From: JBGTFE01 sp036403235
GTDB lineage: Bacteria; Acidobacteriota; Blastocatellia; Pyrinomonadales; Pyrinomonadaceae
Assembly (NCBI GenBank): GCA_036403235.1
Contig: DASWRI010000084.1
Location: 27,352 to 91,351, forward strand
DNA length: 64,000 nt
Reading direction: 5' to 3'
The notes under the pieces are model-generated. The model worked only from the letters and a program-made list of their open reading frames with translations, did no database searches and was not told the origin of the DNA. Position 1 is the stretch's first letter. Every line of letters starts with the position of its first letter. Shown piece by piece: positions 17,601-25,193 of the stretch. Position numbers and translations under genes: made by a program.

Positions 17601-17809
17601 CCGAAACTCGATTTCAAATCCTGCAAAATCCATTGCCCGTTCTCTCGTCGAATCTCGGCGTGACGGCGCGAAACCATCGGATATTTACTGCTTTCAAAAG
17701 CAATCTGACATTCGTTTGCGTCGCGCCCGATGCGCACTACCGCTTCGCTAAATGATTTTTCAGGTGCCTGGTGACCGCCCGCAAGAACTTCCGCTAAAAT
17801 TATTTTCAT
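14699..17809 (-). CDS. ABC exporter with three FHA domains (ABCG-like half transporter)
   Basis: The 1036-residue protein contains three forkhead-associated phosphopeptide-binding domains (about residues 24-95, 150-228 and 300-372), each with a GR-type and an SxxHA-type signature. The ABC ATPase follows (about 395-625), with Walker A GPSGAGKST, signature LSGGQRKR and Walker B VIFLDEPTSGLD. Then comes a linker and an ABC2 membrane domain with about six helices (740-1030). A charged insert of about 110 residues lies between the last helices. FHA domains imply control by Ser/Thr phosphorylation, which fits the kinase genes downstream of 18 kb. The substrate is unknown. It forms an apparent operon with the TlpA-like gene. 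Confidence 0.9.
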   Translation of the reverse strand: MKIILAEVLAGGHQAPEKSFSEAVVRIGRDANECQIAFESSKYPMVSRRHAEIRRENGQWILQDLKSSFGTSVNGQKITQPTPVAMGSSIQFGSGGPVLRVLRLESDAASPPSYPTPVVAPPVGAQSNFPRASESVTTAQLDFVGAHSASMPFKITKNSVWLGRDPNCDIVMEADAVMVSRKHAEIRREADNFVVYDNGSFNGTLINEQRISTPTPVYHNDEIQLGLGGPVLRFNLPSRVAPKGASLAGQRAVAASQAANLDNMLAEVGSKTMVFKADISQKISKDQSTQPQLLMSLSFGSKQELIIGRAESCDIRLDGLQISNQHARLIRTASGVDIEDLNSTNGVYIEGNRISRQRITLNDSVQIGSFLLRIDQAGNIGVFDTRSKTRIDSVNITKDVKNRAGGGIVRLLDSVSLSILPNEFVGLLGPSGAGKSTFMDALNGMRPASSGSVLINNLDLYQNLDAIKQSIGYVPQDDIIHRELTVYRTLYYVAKLRLSGDVSRSEIDQIINEVMDVTGLSERRDVPINQLSGGQRKRVSIAVELITKPSVIFLDEPTSGLDPATEEKIMKLFRQIAESGRTVILTTHAMENVKLFDKIVLLMRGKLVFYGKPDEALTHVGATSFKELYDKIEDPIEERLQKGGNRQQVTEQVAEEWKQKFTQTPQYKRNVYEPLKELGKVQSHTVKKKRRLGLFGSIRQFLTLSRRYWEVLFRDKLNLFILFIQAPIIAVLTYLVMGENQPRDFTFFILSLVAVWFGTSLSAREIIRERAVYNRERMVNLGLMPYVFSKLFILGIVVGLQCLMLFVPLKFLDITGLMPMPGELLGIPQLWVMLLTAGVGIALGLLISALVKTSEMATSLVPLILIPQILFSGLVGVPSGLNKVVGLIMPATWSFDTMKRFSALDTLEVEGADPSGKFKGKGYYDWIEAENDKLIVDSRQKIKDYREKEEKKMKDYEKDMKDDLNAYPPRKPADMPKLAPEPTIDDPQKVKDAEVKNLVTFLHPWMNEVLNQIVLMLMFLMLVVATLIVLRMQDIG

Positions 17810-17950
17810 TTGTTTGAAGTTTGGTTGAAATCCGAAGTTAGCCGTGCAAAATCAATAAAATTTGCCCGCTTCGGTTTCAGTCGGATTTTGATTTTGATAT
17901 CGAGTAAAACCAGATTTCGCATAATTTTAACTTAAACGGGCCAAAAATGG

Positions 17951-18016
17951 AAAACAAAAAGCGGGAAATGGAAAATTAAGAAATTTCTTAATTTTCCATT
18001 TCCCGCTTTTTGTTTT
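17951..18016. repeat. 66-bp perfect palindrome (33-bp arms, no loop)
   Basis: Every base of the 33-base left arm pairs with the right arm, with the centre at aagaaa/tttctt. It lies between the end of the pseudokinase gene (18025) and the start of the FHA-ABC gene (17809), so it probably ends or processes the kinase message. Perfect palindromes of this length without a spacer are normally unstable in cells. Confidence 0.9.
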
Positions 18017-18024
18017 TAATCGTC

Positions 18025-20478
18025 TTAGTTATCCGTCGACGGCTCGAACGTTTCGAGAATCTGCGCCAAATCGTCGTTAACGGCGACCTGGTCGACGTTT
18101 GAAACGTCGGGCGCGAGCGATGTCGCTAAGAGCGTGATGACAAAACCGCTTTTCATTCTCGGACGCTGAACCGGAATCCAGAAGCGTCTGCCCCAGACCA
18201 GCATTTTTTCGCCCGTTTCGGCTTTGGTGATGCCGCCCTGAAATTTTACTTCGAAAACTTTCCAGCGCCCGTTTTGAATCGTCGTTTCGCTTTCGGAAAT
18301 AAAATCGTAGTGTTCGAGAATGCTCGCCAAATCCTTGTCCGATTTTTGTCTCAGCGCCGGAAAGAGCGCGCGGTCGGCGTTAAAAGTTCCCTTGCTGACA
18401 TAGCGCGTGATGACGGCCTTTTTTATCGTCTGGCCGTCGGGCGAGTTTTTTGAAACGTCCAGAAAATTTGTCTGGTTGTCGAATTTATCCCAATCCTTCG
18501 GGTAATAAATCGAGAAGCCGAGAAAATTCTTGGCCAAGTCTCCCTGCAGATTTTGTTTCGAATTTTCAAAATACGTCCAGTTCGGCGGCGCGTCAACTTT
18601 GCGCGGCGGCGGCGGAATTTCGATTTCCTCCGTCGATTTCGGCATAAGATTCTGCGGCGGAACAATTTCCAGATTTGCCGGAGCGTCCGGATTTTGATTT
18701 GTCGCCGACGGCTGGTTAAATTCGGGCGCGACCGGCCGATTCAGAAAATAATACCAGACGCCGAGAAAAACAATCAGCCCGAGTGTAAATATCGAAAACA
18801 AAAGCCAGTTCGGGCCGGACGCTTTAACCGGCTCGGGCGAGCGTTTTTCCCAGGGCAATTCCTGGGGCGCTTTGACAGTTTCGATTTCCGGAAGTTTTTC
18901 CTTTTCTAAAAGCGGGGCTTCAGCGCCGGTTTCAATGGCATTGTCTTCGGAAATTAAATCGGGTTTTTCCAGTTCGACTTCCGGCTCGGGTTCAATTTTC
19001 AAATCGACATCGGATTCTTCCAAATCAAAATTTGGCTCTTCCAATTCAAAATTCGAAACGAGCGCCGCGGGCTCGGGAATCTCTTCTTTTGCTTCCGGCT
19101 CGGCTTTTATTTCCGGCTCGGCGGGCAAAATCTCGATTTTTTCTTCTTTTACGATTTCCTGCGGCAGTTTTTCCCAGGGCGAAGCGGCGGTTAAAGCGTT
19201 GAAAATCGCGTCGCCGAAATCGCGCGCTTTCGGGTATCGGTCGGAAGCGTTATACGAGAGAGCCTTTTCCAGAATATCGTCAAGCAGAGGCGGGACGTCG
19301 AGCCGGAAATTTGTCGGCAGAAGCATCAAACCGTTGCGCTGCGCTTTGAGCAGAGCGTTCGCGGACGGAGCGTTAAACGGCAGCCGGTTGGTCAGCATCT
19401 GATAGGCAATGACGGCGAGCGAATAAATATCGCTGGCGTAATTGGACAGTCTGCCTTCGATTTGTTCGGGCGATTTATACGGCAGATTTTCCGCAGTGAA
19501 TTTATCGTACAAGACGCCGAAATTTGTTAATTTGACGACTTCCGTCCCGTTTTCGCTGACGGTCAGAAAAATATTTTCGGGTTTCAGATTGCGATGCAGA
19601 ATTCCGTTTTGATGCGCTTCGCTCAAGGCGTATGAAGCCTGGCGGATGATGCGCGCGGCGCGCAGACCGTTAAACTGTCCCGTCCGCGTGAGCATGTCTC
19701 TGACCGTTTTTCCTTGCAGATATTCGGAAACGATAAACGGTTTGCCTTCGGGAAGCTCGCCCGAATCCATTACTTTGGCGACGTTCGGGTGATTGATGTG
19801 CGAAAGCGAAACTCTTTCCTCGGCAAAAATCTTGTTCGAGAAATTGTCTTCCGCGTCTTCGTCCATAAACACGCGGACAAACGCTTTTTTATTCGGAACG
19901 ATTTTGTCTTCCGCTAAGTAAGAGATGCTGGCTTCGTCTTCGCCGAGCATTTCGACGATGTAATAACGTCCCTTGACGATTTGTCCGAGCAGAATTTTCG
20001 GCTGTTCCCACGTCAACGCGAGCCTGCCCGTCGGATTCGCTTTTCTATCGCCGACCGAAGCCGTGCCCGAAGGAATCTCGCTCGGCTTGACGATGCGCGC
20101 CAGAGGCTTGCCCGAGGGAATTTCTTCCGTCTTTGTTTCGACAGTCGATACGTTTTTGCCGACGGGCTGTTTTTCGACGGCGGGTTCGGGCTTGAAAGCT
20201 TCTATTTCCGGCTCGCTTTTGAAAGACTCCGTAATTTTCGGCCGGACGAATTCCGGCGGTTCGTTTTGCTCAAATTGAACAAATCTCGGAGCCGCAGACG
20301 TATTTTCGTTTCTTTCCGCGTTCGGAGTGTTTCTGCCGAGAAGCGTGGAGAAAACCCCGCCGGTCTGCCTTGCGGCCTTGCCCGGCGAAGGCGCGATAAG
20401 AAGCCGCGTGCCGTCATTTTTGCAAAATCTCTGACTTCCCGTTTCGTAGGTGTGCTGGCACTTCGGACAATAAAGCAT
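18025..20478 (-). CDS. Predicted Ser/Thr pseudokinase with zinc ribbon and extracytoplasmic domain
   Basis: I use the ATG at 20478, which opens directly with a zinc ribbon (MLYCPKC ... FCKNDG). The 817-residue protein then has a disordered linker, a kinase-fold domain (about residues 170-430), an acidic repeat-like linker, one transmembrane helix (about 557-580) and a C-terminal extracytoplasmic domain. The kinase core lacks all three catalytic residues: the VAIK lysine is Arg (AFVRVF), HRD is HRN (HRNLKPENIF) and DFG is NFG (LTNFGVLYD). Fold features such as SPEQIEG and the DIYSLAVI helix are kept. The protein is probably a phosphorylation-independent scaffold or sensor. It faces the active kinase at 22262-24499 and the FHA transporter. 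Confidence 0.85.
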   Translation of the reverse strand: MLYCPKCQHTYETGSQRFCKNDGTRLLIAPSPGKAARQTGGVFSTLLGRNTPNAERNENTSAAPRFVQFEQNEPPEFVRPKITESFKSEPEIEAFKPEPAVEKQPVGKNVSTVETKTEEIPSGKPLARIVKPSEIPSGTASVGDRKANPTGRLALTWEQPKILLGQIVKGRYYIVEMLGEDEASISYLAEDKIVPNKKAFVRVFMDEDAEDNFSNKIFAEERVSLSHINHPNVAKVMDSGELPEGKPFIVSEYLQGKTVRDMLTRTGQFNGLRAARIIRQASYALSEAHQNGILHRNLKPENIFLTVSENGTEVVKLTNFGVLYDKFTAENLPYKSPEQIEGRLSNYASDIYSLAVIAYQMLTNRLPFNAPSANALLKAQRNGLMLLPTNFRLDVPPLLDDILEKALSYNASDRYPKARDFGDAIFNALTAASPWEKLPQEIVKEEKIEILPAEPEIKAEPEAKEEIPEPAALVSNFELEEPNFDLEESDVDLKIEPEPEVELEKPDLISEDNAIETGAEAPLLEKEKLPEIETVKAPQELPWEKRSPEPVKASGPNWLLFSIFTLGLIVFLGVWYYFLNRPVAPEFNQPSATNQNPDAPANLEIVPPQNLMPKSTEEIEIPPPPRKVDAPPNWTYFENSKQNLQGDLAKNFLGFSIYYPKDWDKFDNQTNFLDVSKNSPDGQTIKKAVITRYVSKGTFNADRALFPALRQKSDKDLASILEHYDFISESETTIQNGRWKVFEVKFQGGITKAETGEKMLVWGRRFWIPVQRPRMKSGFVITLLATSLAPDVSNVDQVAVNDDLAQILETFEPSTDN

Positions 20479-20585
20479 AGTTATTTTTACTGCTGAAAAA
20501 GTCATCAAATATGAAAACCTCTGGTTGCGGAAATTAAGCGAGTTCGTCGCTTTTGTTAGGTAATACGCTTAATCAAGCGAGGTTT

Positions 20586-20855
20586 TCAATAAATAAAACT
20601 TCGATGGGCGAAAAATGAATTTCCAAATATTGTATCGAAGTTCGGATTGGCCGGATTTAAGTTTAGCTTTGGCTTATCAAAACTTAAATTTGCCGTATTT
20701 AAGTTCATATTTGTCGGATATGAATTCATATTTGGCTTATCAATGTTTAAATAGAGCAAATTCGTATTCATATTTGCCTTATTTAAATTCACATTCGGCA
20801 GATTTAAGTTCAAATCCGCCTTATTCGAATACGAATCCGGCGAAATCAAATTCAT
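20586..20855 (-). CDS. Possible small Asn-rich heptapeptide-repeat protein
   Basis: This 89-codon frame lies wholly in the 21-bp array and runs in the same direction as both neighbours (40 bases after the TPR stop, about 110 bases before the pseudokinase start). It reads as seven-residue repeats of the form M/L-N-L-N-K-A/P-N with a non-repeat tail (NSFFAHRSFIY). No ribosome-binding site or signal peptide is evident. The opposite strand is also open through the array, so coding status is uncertain. Confidence 0.3.
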   Translation of the reverse strand: MNLISPDSYSNKADLNLNLPNVNLNKANMNTNLLYLNIDKPNMNSYPTNMNLNTANLSFDKPKLNLNPANPNFDTIFGNSFFAHRSFIY

Positions 20856-20883
20856 TTTTGCCGAATCGAAGCATTGATTTCAC
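20590..20883. repeat. 21-bp-period tandem array (about 13 degenerate units)
   Basis: From 20590 to 20883 the sequence falls into successive 21-base units, for example ttatcaaaacttaaatttgcc (20674-20694) and ttatttaaattcacattcggc (20779-20799). Because 21 is a multiple of 3, several frames stay open. The leftward frame (ATG 20855 to 20586) reads as Asn-rich heptads such as MNLNTAN and LNIDKPN. It could be a small repeat protein or a noncoding minisatellite. It lies between the TPR gene and the pseudokinase gene. Confidence 0.85.
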
Positions 20884-20894
20884 TTTTCACTTAT

Positions 20895-22244
20895 TTAGTC
20901 GCCGCCCTGCGCTCTGGATAATTTGTCGGCGAGAGCCGTTTTTTGCGCGTCGAGCGCGGCGGCCTGCTGGTAAACGCGAACGGCGTCCCGTTTTTTGCCG
21001 ACGCGCATCCAGGCGTCGCCGATTGTTTCAAATTCCTGCGCGAGAAGTTTTTTCTCGCTCGGCGAGACGACCTGCAATGCTTTGAAAAGATTTTTCTCCG
21101 CTTCGGCGAGGTCGCCCTGACGCGTGTAAAGCGAGCCTAAAAGCACGTAGCCGATAAAATTATTGGGGCTCACTTCGAGACTTTTTTTCAAAACTTTCTG
21201 CGCTTCGTCATAGCTGGCGCGCGTCGTCAAAGCACGTCCGAGCAGAAAAAGCGCGGTCGGATTTTTCGGGTCTTGACGGAGCGCGCCGCGCAAAAGCTGC
21301 TCCGAATCGGTGTAGCGCTGCTGCGACTGCATCACTTCGGCGACCAGAATCATCGTCGGCACATCGGTCGAAAGCTGAATCGCTTTGCCGTAGGCTTCGG
21401 TCGATTGATTTATCAGGCTTTTCTTTCGCAGAAGTCTTCCGAGATGAGCATACGCCAGAGCCGAAGCGGGGTCAATCTGAATCGCCTTTCGATAAGCGTT
21501 TTCGGTTTCCTGCGTGACAAGGCCGCGCGATTCGAGCGCGACGCCGAGCTGGTCATAAGCGTATGGATTTTGCGAATCGAGCTGGATTGCGCGCCGCACG
21601 AGCTTTTCGGCTTCGGTATAGCGGTCGAGCAAATCCGAGCCGAAAATCGGCTGAACCAGAACGTAGCTGAGCGCGATGTAGGCGTAAGGACTGGCCGGCT
21701 CAATCCGAATCGCTTCGCGGTAGGATTTTTCGGCTTCGTCCCATCGCTGCTGGTCGCTGTAGAGATTTCCGAGACCGTAGATGGCGCGCGAATCGTCAGA
21801 CCTGATGCTTTGCGCGCGGCGATAGGCGCTTTCGGCCCGCGCGTAATTTCGCTCGTCGCGCGCGACGTTTCCTTCGTCAATCGCGTCTTCAAATCTCTCG
21901 TCGTAAACTTCGGCTTCGGGTTTTGTAATCGAAACGCTGGTCGGCGCGTCCGTCTGTCTGGTCGTTTGCTGCCTGTTTTTTGAAACAGTTTGTTTTTTTA
22001 CCGGAACGCTTGTCTTTTTTGTCGAAGCAATCGTGGTTTTCTTGACCGTGCTCGCGGAAGTTTTCGGTTTTACAGCCGTCGTTTTTTTAGCGGGCGTCAT
22101 TATCGTCGTTGTCGGTTTAGACTTTTTCGGCGAGCCTAAAAGTCCGCCGCTGTTTCCCAAATCCTGCCCGGCGGCAAAACCGAACGAGAAAAGGACAAAA
22201 GCAAACGACAAACAAATCTTAGAAATCTTTGGCACTCTTAACAT
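20895..22244 (-). CDS. Secreted or periplasmic TPR-repeat protein
   Basis: The start is placed at ATG 22244 because it has a good ribosome-binding site (gagg) and opens a signal peptide (MLRVPKISKICLSFAFVLFS ... AAGQ). A longer frame reaching upstream would overlap the kinase gene and is not protein-like. The 449-residue product has a Lys/Thr/Ser-rich stretch (about 40-90), then about ten tetratricopeptide repeats (about 120-430), recognisable by repeated ALxxLGxALxxxGxxxEAxxxxxKAIxLDP-like spacing. It probably mediates protein contacts in the periplasm. The stop lies next to the 21-bp array, and the gene follows the kinase gene after 17 bases, suggesting one transcript. Confidence 0.85.
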   Translation of the reverse strand: MLRVPKISKICLSFAFVLFSFGFAAGQDLGNSGGLLGSPKKSKPTTTIMTPAKKTTAVKPKTSASTVKKTTIASTKKTSVPVKKQTVSKNRQQTTRQTDAPTSVSITKPEAEVYDERFEDAIDEGNVARDERNYARAESAYRRAQSIRSDDSRAIYGLGNLYSDQQRWDEAEKSYREAIRIEPASPYAYIALSYVLVQPIFGSDLLDRYTEAEKLVRRAIQLDSQNPYAYDQLGVALESRGLVTQETENAYRKAIQIDPASALAYAHLGRLLRKKSLINQSTEAYGKAIQLSTDVPTMILVAEVMQSQQRYTDSEQLLRGALRQDPKNPTALFLLGRALTTRASYDEAQKVLKKSLEVSPNNFIGYVLLGSLYTRQGDLAEAEKNLFKALQVVSPSEKKLLAQEFETIGDAWMRVGKKRDAVRVYQQAAALDAQKTALADKLSRAQGGD

Positions 22245-22261
22245 ACAAACCTCAAAAAATT

Positions 22262-24499
22262 TTAATCGGAGCGAATTAGCCGAAAGCCGACCCGGTTGTC
22301 TCTCGCGCCGGACGGAACGGGCAGGCGATAAGTCGAAGTTTCGCTCGTTTTGCCCTTCTGGTCTCGATACGCCGAACCGCCGCGCACGATATGGTAGTTT
22401 TCTCCCGGCTTTAGCTTCAGCTCGCCCGAGTTTCCCGGATAGGACTTGGCATCGCTGCTCGTCCATTCCCAGACGTTCCCGATTAAATCCTGAACTTTCC
22501 ATTGATTTTCGCCGCATTGTTTCGAGCCGACCGGTTCGACCTGCGCCGTCGTTTTACCGACGACCGCGCATTCTTCCTTGTATTCGTCGCCCCACGGGTA
22601 AAGCGTCGCTCTGACTCCGTTGCGCGCCGCGTATTCCCACTCTTCCTCGGTCGGAAGCCGGTAAGTTACGCCGTCGCGATTTGAACGCCAATTGGCAAAA
22701 GCCTTGATGTCTTCGACGTTGACGTATCGAACCGGAAGTTTTTCTTTTCCGGCGAGCGGCTTGCCGTTTTCCCAGTCCGAAGGAATTTCCTGATATTTGC
22801 TTTCCTGTATAAAGCTGTAATATTCGGCGTTGGTCACTTCCGTTTTATCCATCCAGAAGCCTTTGACTTCGACTTCGTGCTCGGGTTTTTCAAATACGTC
22901 GCCGTCGCTGCGTCCCATCGTAAAATTTCCTCCGGGAATTTCCACCATCTCGGCTTTAACGGGCGGAACGGGCGTTTCCTGCGGCGTCACCGTCGGCGTC
23001 GGGCTTTTCACATTCGGCGGCGGGCCAGTGTGACCGCTGCCGAACAGGCCGAGCATAAATGCGCCGCCGACTCCAATTGCAGTAAGTAACAATAAGCCCG
23101 AAATTCCAATAACGACGATAAAGAGCGGCGAAAAAGCGCTCTTTTTTTTCTGTGTCCCGGACTCGACATTCTGCTGTACGGTTTGCTGAATCGGCGGAAT
23201 GGTCGGCTGCGGCAAACTGTGCGGCGTGTTTTGCGCAAAGCTTTCCGAAGGCAGGCTGACGAGCGGAATCGTCGCCACCGGCTTCGGAATCGCTTCGATG
23301 TTTTTTTCCAGATTGGCAATCACCTGCACAGGACTTCCGTCGCAGGTCAAGGTTTGCGCCCAGTCATTGTAGCCGGCGTGTTTGATGCGCAGAAGATAAT
23401 TTCCGCTTCGGATGCCGTCGAGCAGCAGCCAGCCGTCCGGACGGCTTTGACCGACGGCCGTGCTGTCTATAAAAACGTCGGACTGCGCGGGATTGGTTAA
23501 AATTCTCAAAGACGAAACGGGCAAAGACGGCGGCGGTTGCGGTGGCAGCGATTGTGACGAAACGCCGACGGCTTCTCTCAGCTCGCCAATCATCTGCTCG
23601 ACCGACTGCGTCCGGCGGTCAGGGTCTTTTTCGAGCGTATGGCGAACGGCCGCTTCAATCTGCGGCGAGATTTGAACGCCGAACTGGCCGAACGGCGGCG
23701 GCTCGTCCGACAGATGTTTTTTCATAATCGCCGGAATCGAATTTCCCTTAAACGGCACGTCGCCCGCGAGCATCTGGAAAAGCATGACGCCGAGCGAATA
23801 GACGTCCGAGCGCGCGTCCGGTTCTTCGTCCGACCATTGTTCGGGCGCCATATAATAAGGCGAACCCATCAGCCCGGTCGTCTGCGCCTGGATAAACGAG
23901 CCGAGCAGCTCGCCTGATTTTATTTTCGCCAGACCGAAATCGAGAATTTTGACGGCTTCCGAGAGATTATTTCTGCCCTTGATAATCATCACGTTTAAGG
24001 GCTTCAAATCGCGGTGAACGATTCCCTGGTGGTGCGCCGCGCCGACGCCCGCGCCGATGGCCGACATCAGTTCCAGAGCTTTGCCGGGCAAAAGACGTTT
24101 TTCGCGCGCCAGCAAATCGTGGAGAGATTCGCCTTCGACGTATTCCATCACGAGAAACGGCATCATGCCCTGCGCCACGCCGTAATCCGAAACCGAAACG
24201 ACGTTTTGATGCCGAATCGCGGCGGCGGCGAGCGCTTCCTGCCGGAAACGCGTGACGAGCTGCGGGTCGTTGCCGACCAAATCGGGCAAAATAACTTTTA
24301 TCGCGTGCAGAGTTTTCAGATAAGCGTGTCTCGCTTTGTAAACGACGCCCATTCCGCCCTGCCCGATACGACATTCGAGATGATATTTTCCTTCCAGAAC
24401 GGGCTCGCCGCTGATGGTGTGCATCGTCGGCATACCGTCTTTCGGGCATGTGTTAAGGTCGTCGGTGTAGCAATTTTTACAAAGTTGGCACTCTCTCAT
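22262..24499 (-). CDS. Active-looking Ser/Thr kinase fused to PEGA and formylglycine-enzyme-like domains
   Basis: The protein has 745 residues. It starts with a Cys-rich zinc-binding motif (CQLCKNCY ... CPKDG), followed by a Hanks-type kinase domain (about residues 38-300) with all key motifs: GQGGMGVVY, Lys in HAIKV, HRDLKPLNV and DFG. A PEGA domain (about 330-400), a transmembrane helix (about 455-480) and a C-terminal domain of the sulfatase-modifying-factor (FGE) class (about 515-745) follow. The FGE part has the typical GGNFTMGR, RLPTEEEWEYAARNG and GNVWEWT segments. FGE-like domains outside sulfatase activation often bind ligands or substrates, so this looks like a receptor kinase with an external sensor. 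The upstream border has no strong promoter. Confidence 0.9.
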   Translation of the reverse strand: MRECQLCKNCYTDDLNTCPKDGMPTMHTISGEPVLEGKYHLECRIGQGGMGVVYKARHAYLKTLHAIKVILPDLVGNDPQLVTRFRQEALAAAAIRHQNVVSVSDYGVAQGMMPFLVMEYVEGESLHDLLAREKRLLPGKALELMSAIGAGVGAAHHQGIVHRDLKPLNVMIIKGRNNLSEAVKILDFGLAKIKSGELLGSFIQAQTTGLMGSPYYMAPEQWSDEEPDARSDVYSLGVMLFQMLAGDVPFKGNSIPAIMKKHLSDEPPPFGQFGVQISPQIEAAVRHTLEKDPDRRTQSVEQMIGELREAVGVSSQSLPPQPPPSLPVSSLRILTNPAQSDVFIDSTAVGQSRPDGWLLLDGIRSGNYLLRIKHAGYNDWAQTLTCDGSPVQVIANLEKNIEAIPKPVATIPLVSLPSESFAQNTPHSLPQPTIPPIQQTVQQNVESGTQKKKSAFSPLFIVVIGISGLLLLTAIGVGGAFMLGLFGSGHTGPPPNVKSPTPTVTPQETPVPPVKAEMVEIPGGNFTMGRSDGDVFEKPEHEVEVKGFWMDKTEVTNAEYYSFIQESKYQEIPSDWENGKPLAGKEKLPVRYVNVEDIKAFANWRSNRDGVTYRLPTEEEWEYAARNGVRATLYPWGDEYKEECAVVGKTTAQVEPVGSKQCGENQWKVQDLIGNVWEWTSSDAKSYPGNSGELKLKPGENYHIVRGGSAYRDQKGKTSETSTYRLPVPSGARDNRVGFRLIRSD

Positions 24500-24630
24500 T
24501 TAGATTTTCTTATTGTTGGCAAAAAATCCCGTAAGTTTTCTTTTTTATTTTTGAATATAAACAGAAAGGCGTCTTTTTTAGCGCCCTTTAATTTTAGATG
24601 CTTTACAAACGGCAAGCAAGGAAAAAACGG

Positions 24631-24670
24631 AAAAGCGCGAATTAGTTCGATAAAACCAAGCCGCGCTTTT
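24631..24670 (-). terminator. Hairpin after the small secreted protein gene
   Basis: Arms aaaagcgcg and cgcgctttt flank a 22-base loop, and leftward they are followed by a T-run (ccgttttttcc). The hairpin lies just after the stop at 24693. Confidence 0.55.
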
Positions 24671-24692
24671 TGTGTTTCTTTATAATTTAATT

Positions 24693-25061
24693 TTAATAAG
24701 CAGAAACCGTCATCGTATATCGGGTCGAGCGTCTGCCGTTGTTTCGAATCGTGATGTAGTGGTCGCCGTTGGCGTCCGTTTCCGTTTCGAAATAACCGTA
24801 TTCTTCGTTAAATGCGCCGTGAACGTCGCTGACTTTGATGCTGATTTCATCATTGCCCCCGGAAACATTGACCGTAAAGGTCTGACCTTCGCTGAGCCGA
24901 ATCACGTAGCCGCGCGAACCGCCCGCCGCAAGCGTGCCGCTCAACGTCGTCGATGTTGCTCCGCGTGCAAATCGAATTCTCGACTGCGCCATCAAAGTCG
25001 TTGATAATGTAGTTAAAATCAAAGCCGCCGCTAAAAGTTTTATCCCGAAAAGTTTTTTCAT
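24693..25061 (-). CDS. Small secreted beta-rich protein (PPC-like module)
   Basis: The start at ATG 25061 has a clear ribosome-binding site (aggag, 9 bases upstream) and gives a signal peptide (MKKLFGIKLLAAALILTT ... LMAQ). The mature part is about 98 residues: RIRFARGATSTTLSGTL, a GGSRGYVIRL strand and further alternating strands ending TMTVSAY. The pattern (FxxG, SGT, then Y-x-x-x-hydrophobic) matches the secreted protein at 54348-54767, so the two may share a bacterial pre-peptidase-like beta sandwich. No active site is seen. It probably stands alone, between two hairpins. Confidence 0.75.
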   Translation of the reverse strand: MKKLFGIKLLAAALILTTLSTTLMAQSRIRFARGATSTTLSGTLAAGGSRGYVIRLSEGQTFTVNVSGGNDEISIKVSDVHGAFNEEYGYFETETDANGDHYITIRNNGRRSTRYTMTVSAY

Positions 25062-25146
25062 TTTTTTTCTCCTATATTTTACGAACTTATGTTCTCCGTG
25101 AAAGACGCATCGAAAAAATGTTTTTTGCATTTTTCGAGTTAAAAAT

Positions 25147-25179
25147 AAACGCGAATCGATAAAAAATCAATTCGCGTTT
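25147..25179 (-). terminator. Intrinsic terminator of leuS
   Basis: In the leftward direction, AAACGCGAATTGAT pairs with ATCGATTCGCGTTT across a short T-rich loop, and a T-run follows. It begins about 15 bases after the leuS stop at 25194. Confidence 0.75.
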
Positions 25180-25193
25180 GCAGTTTTCTCGTT

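Noticed and set aside
22245..22517. N-terminal extension of the TPR protein
   Set aside because: It overlaps the kinase-FGE gene out of frame and lacks a signal peptide; the internal ATG at 22244 has both a ribosome-binding site and a signal peptide.
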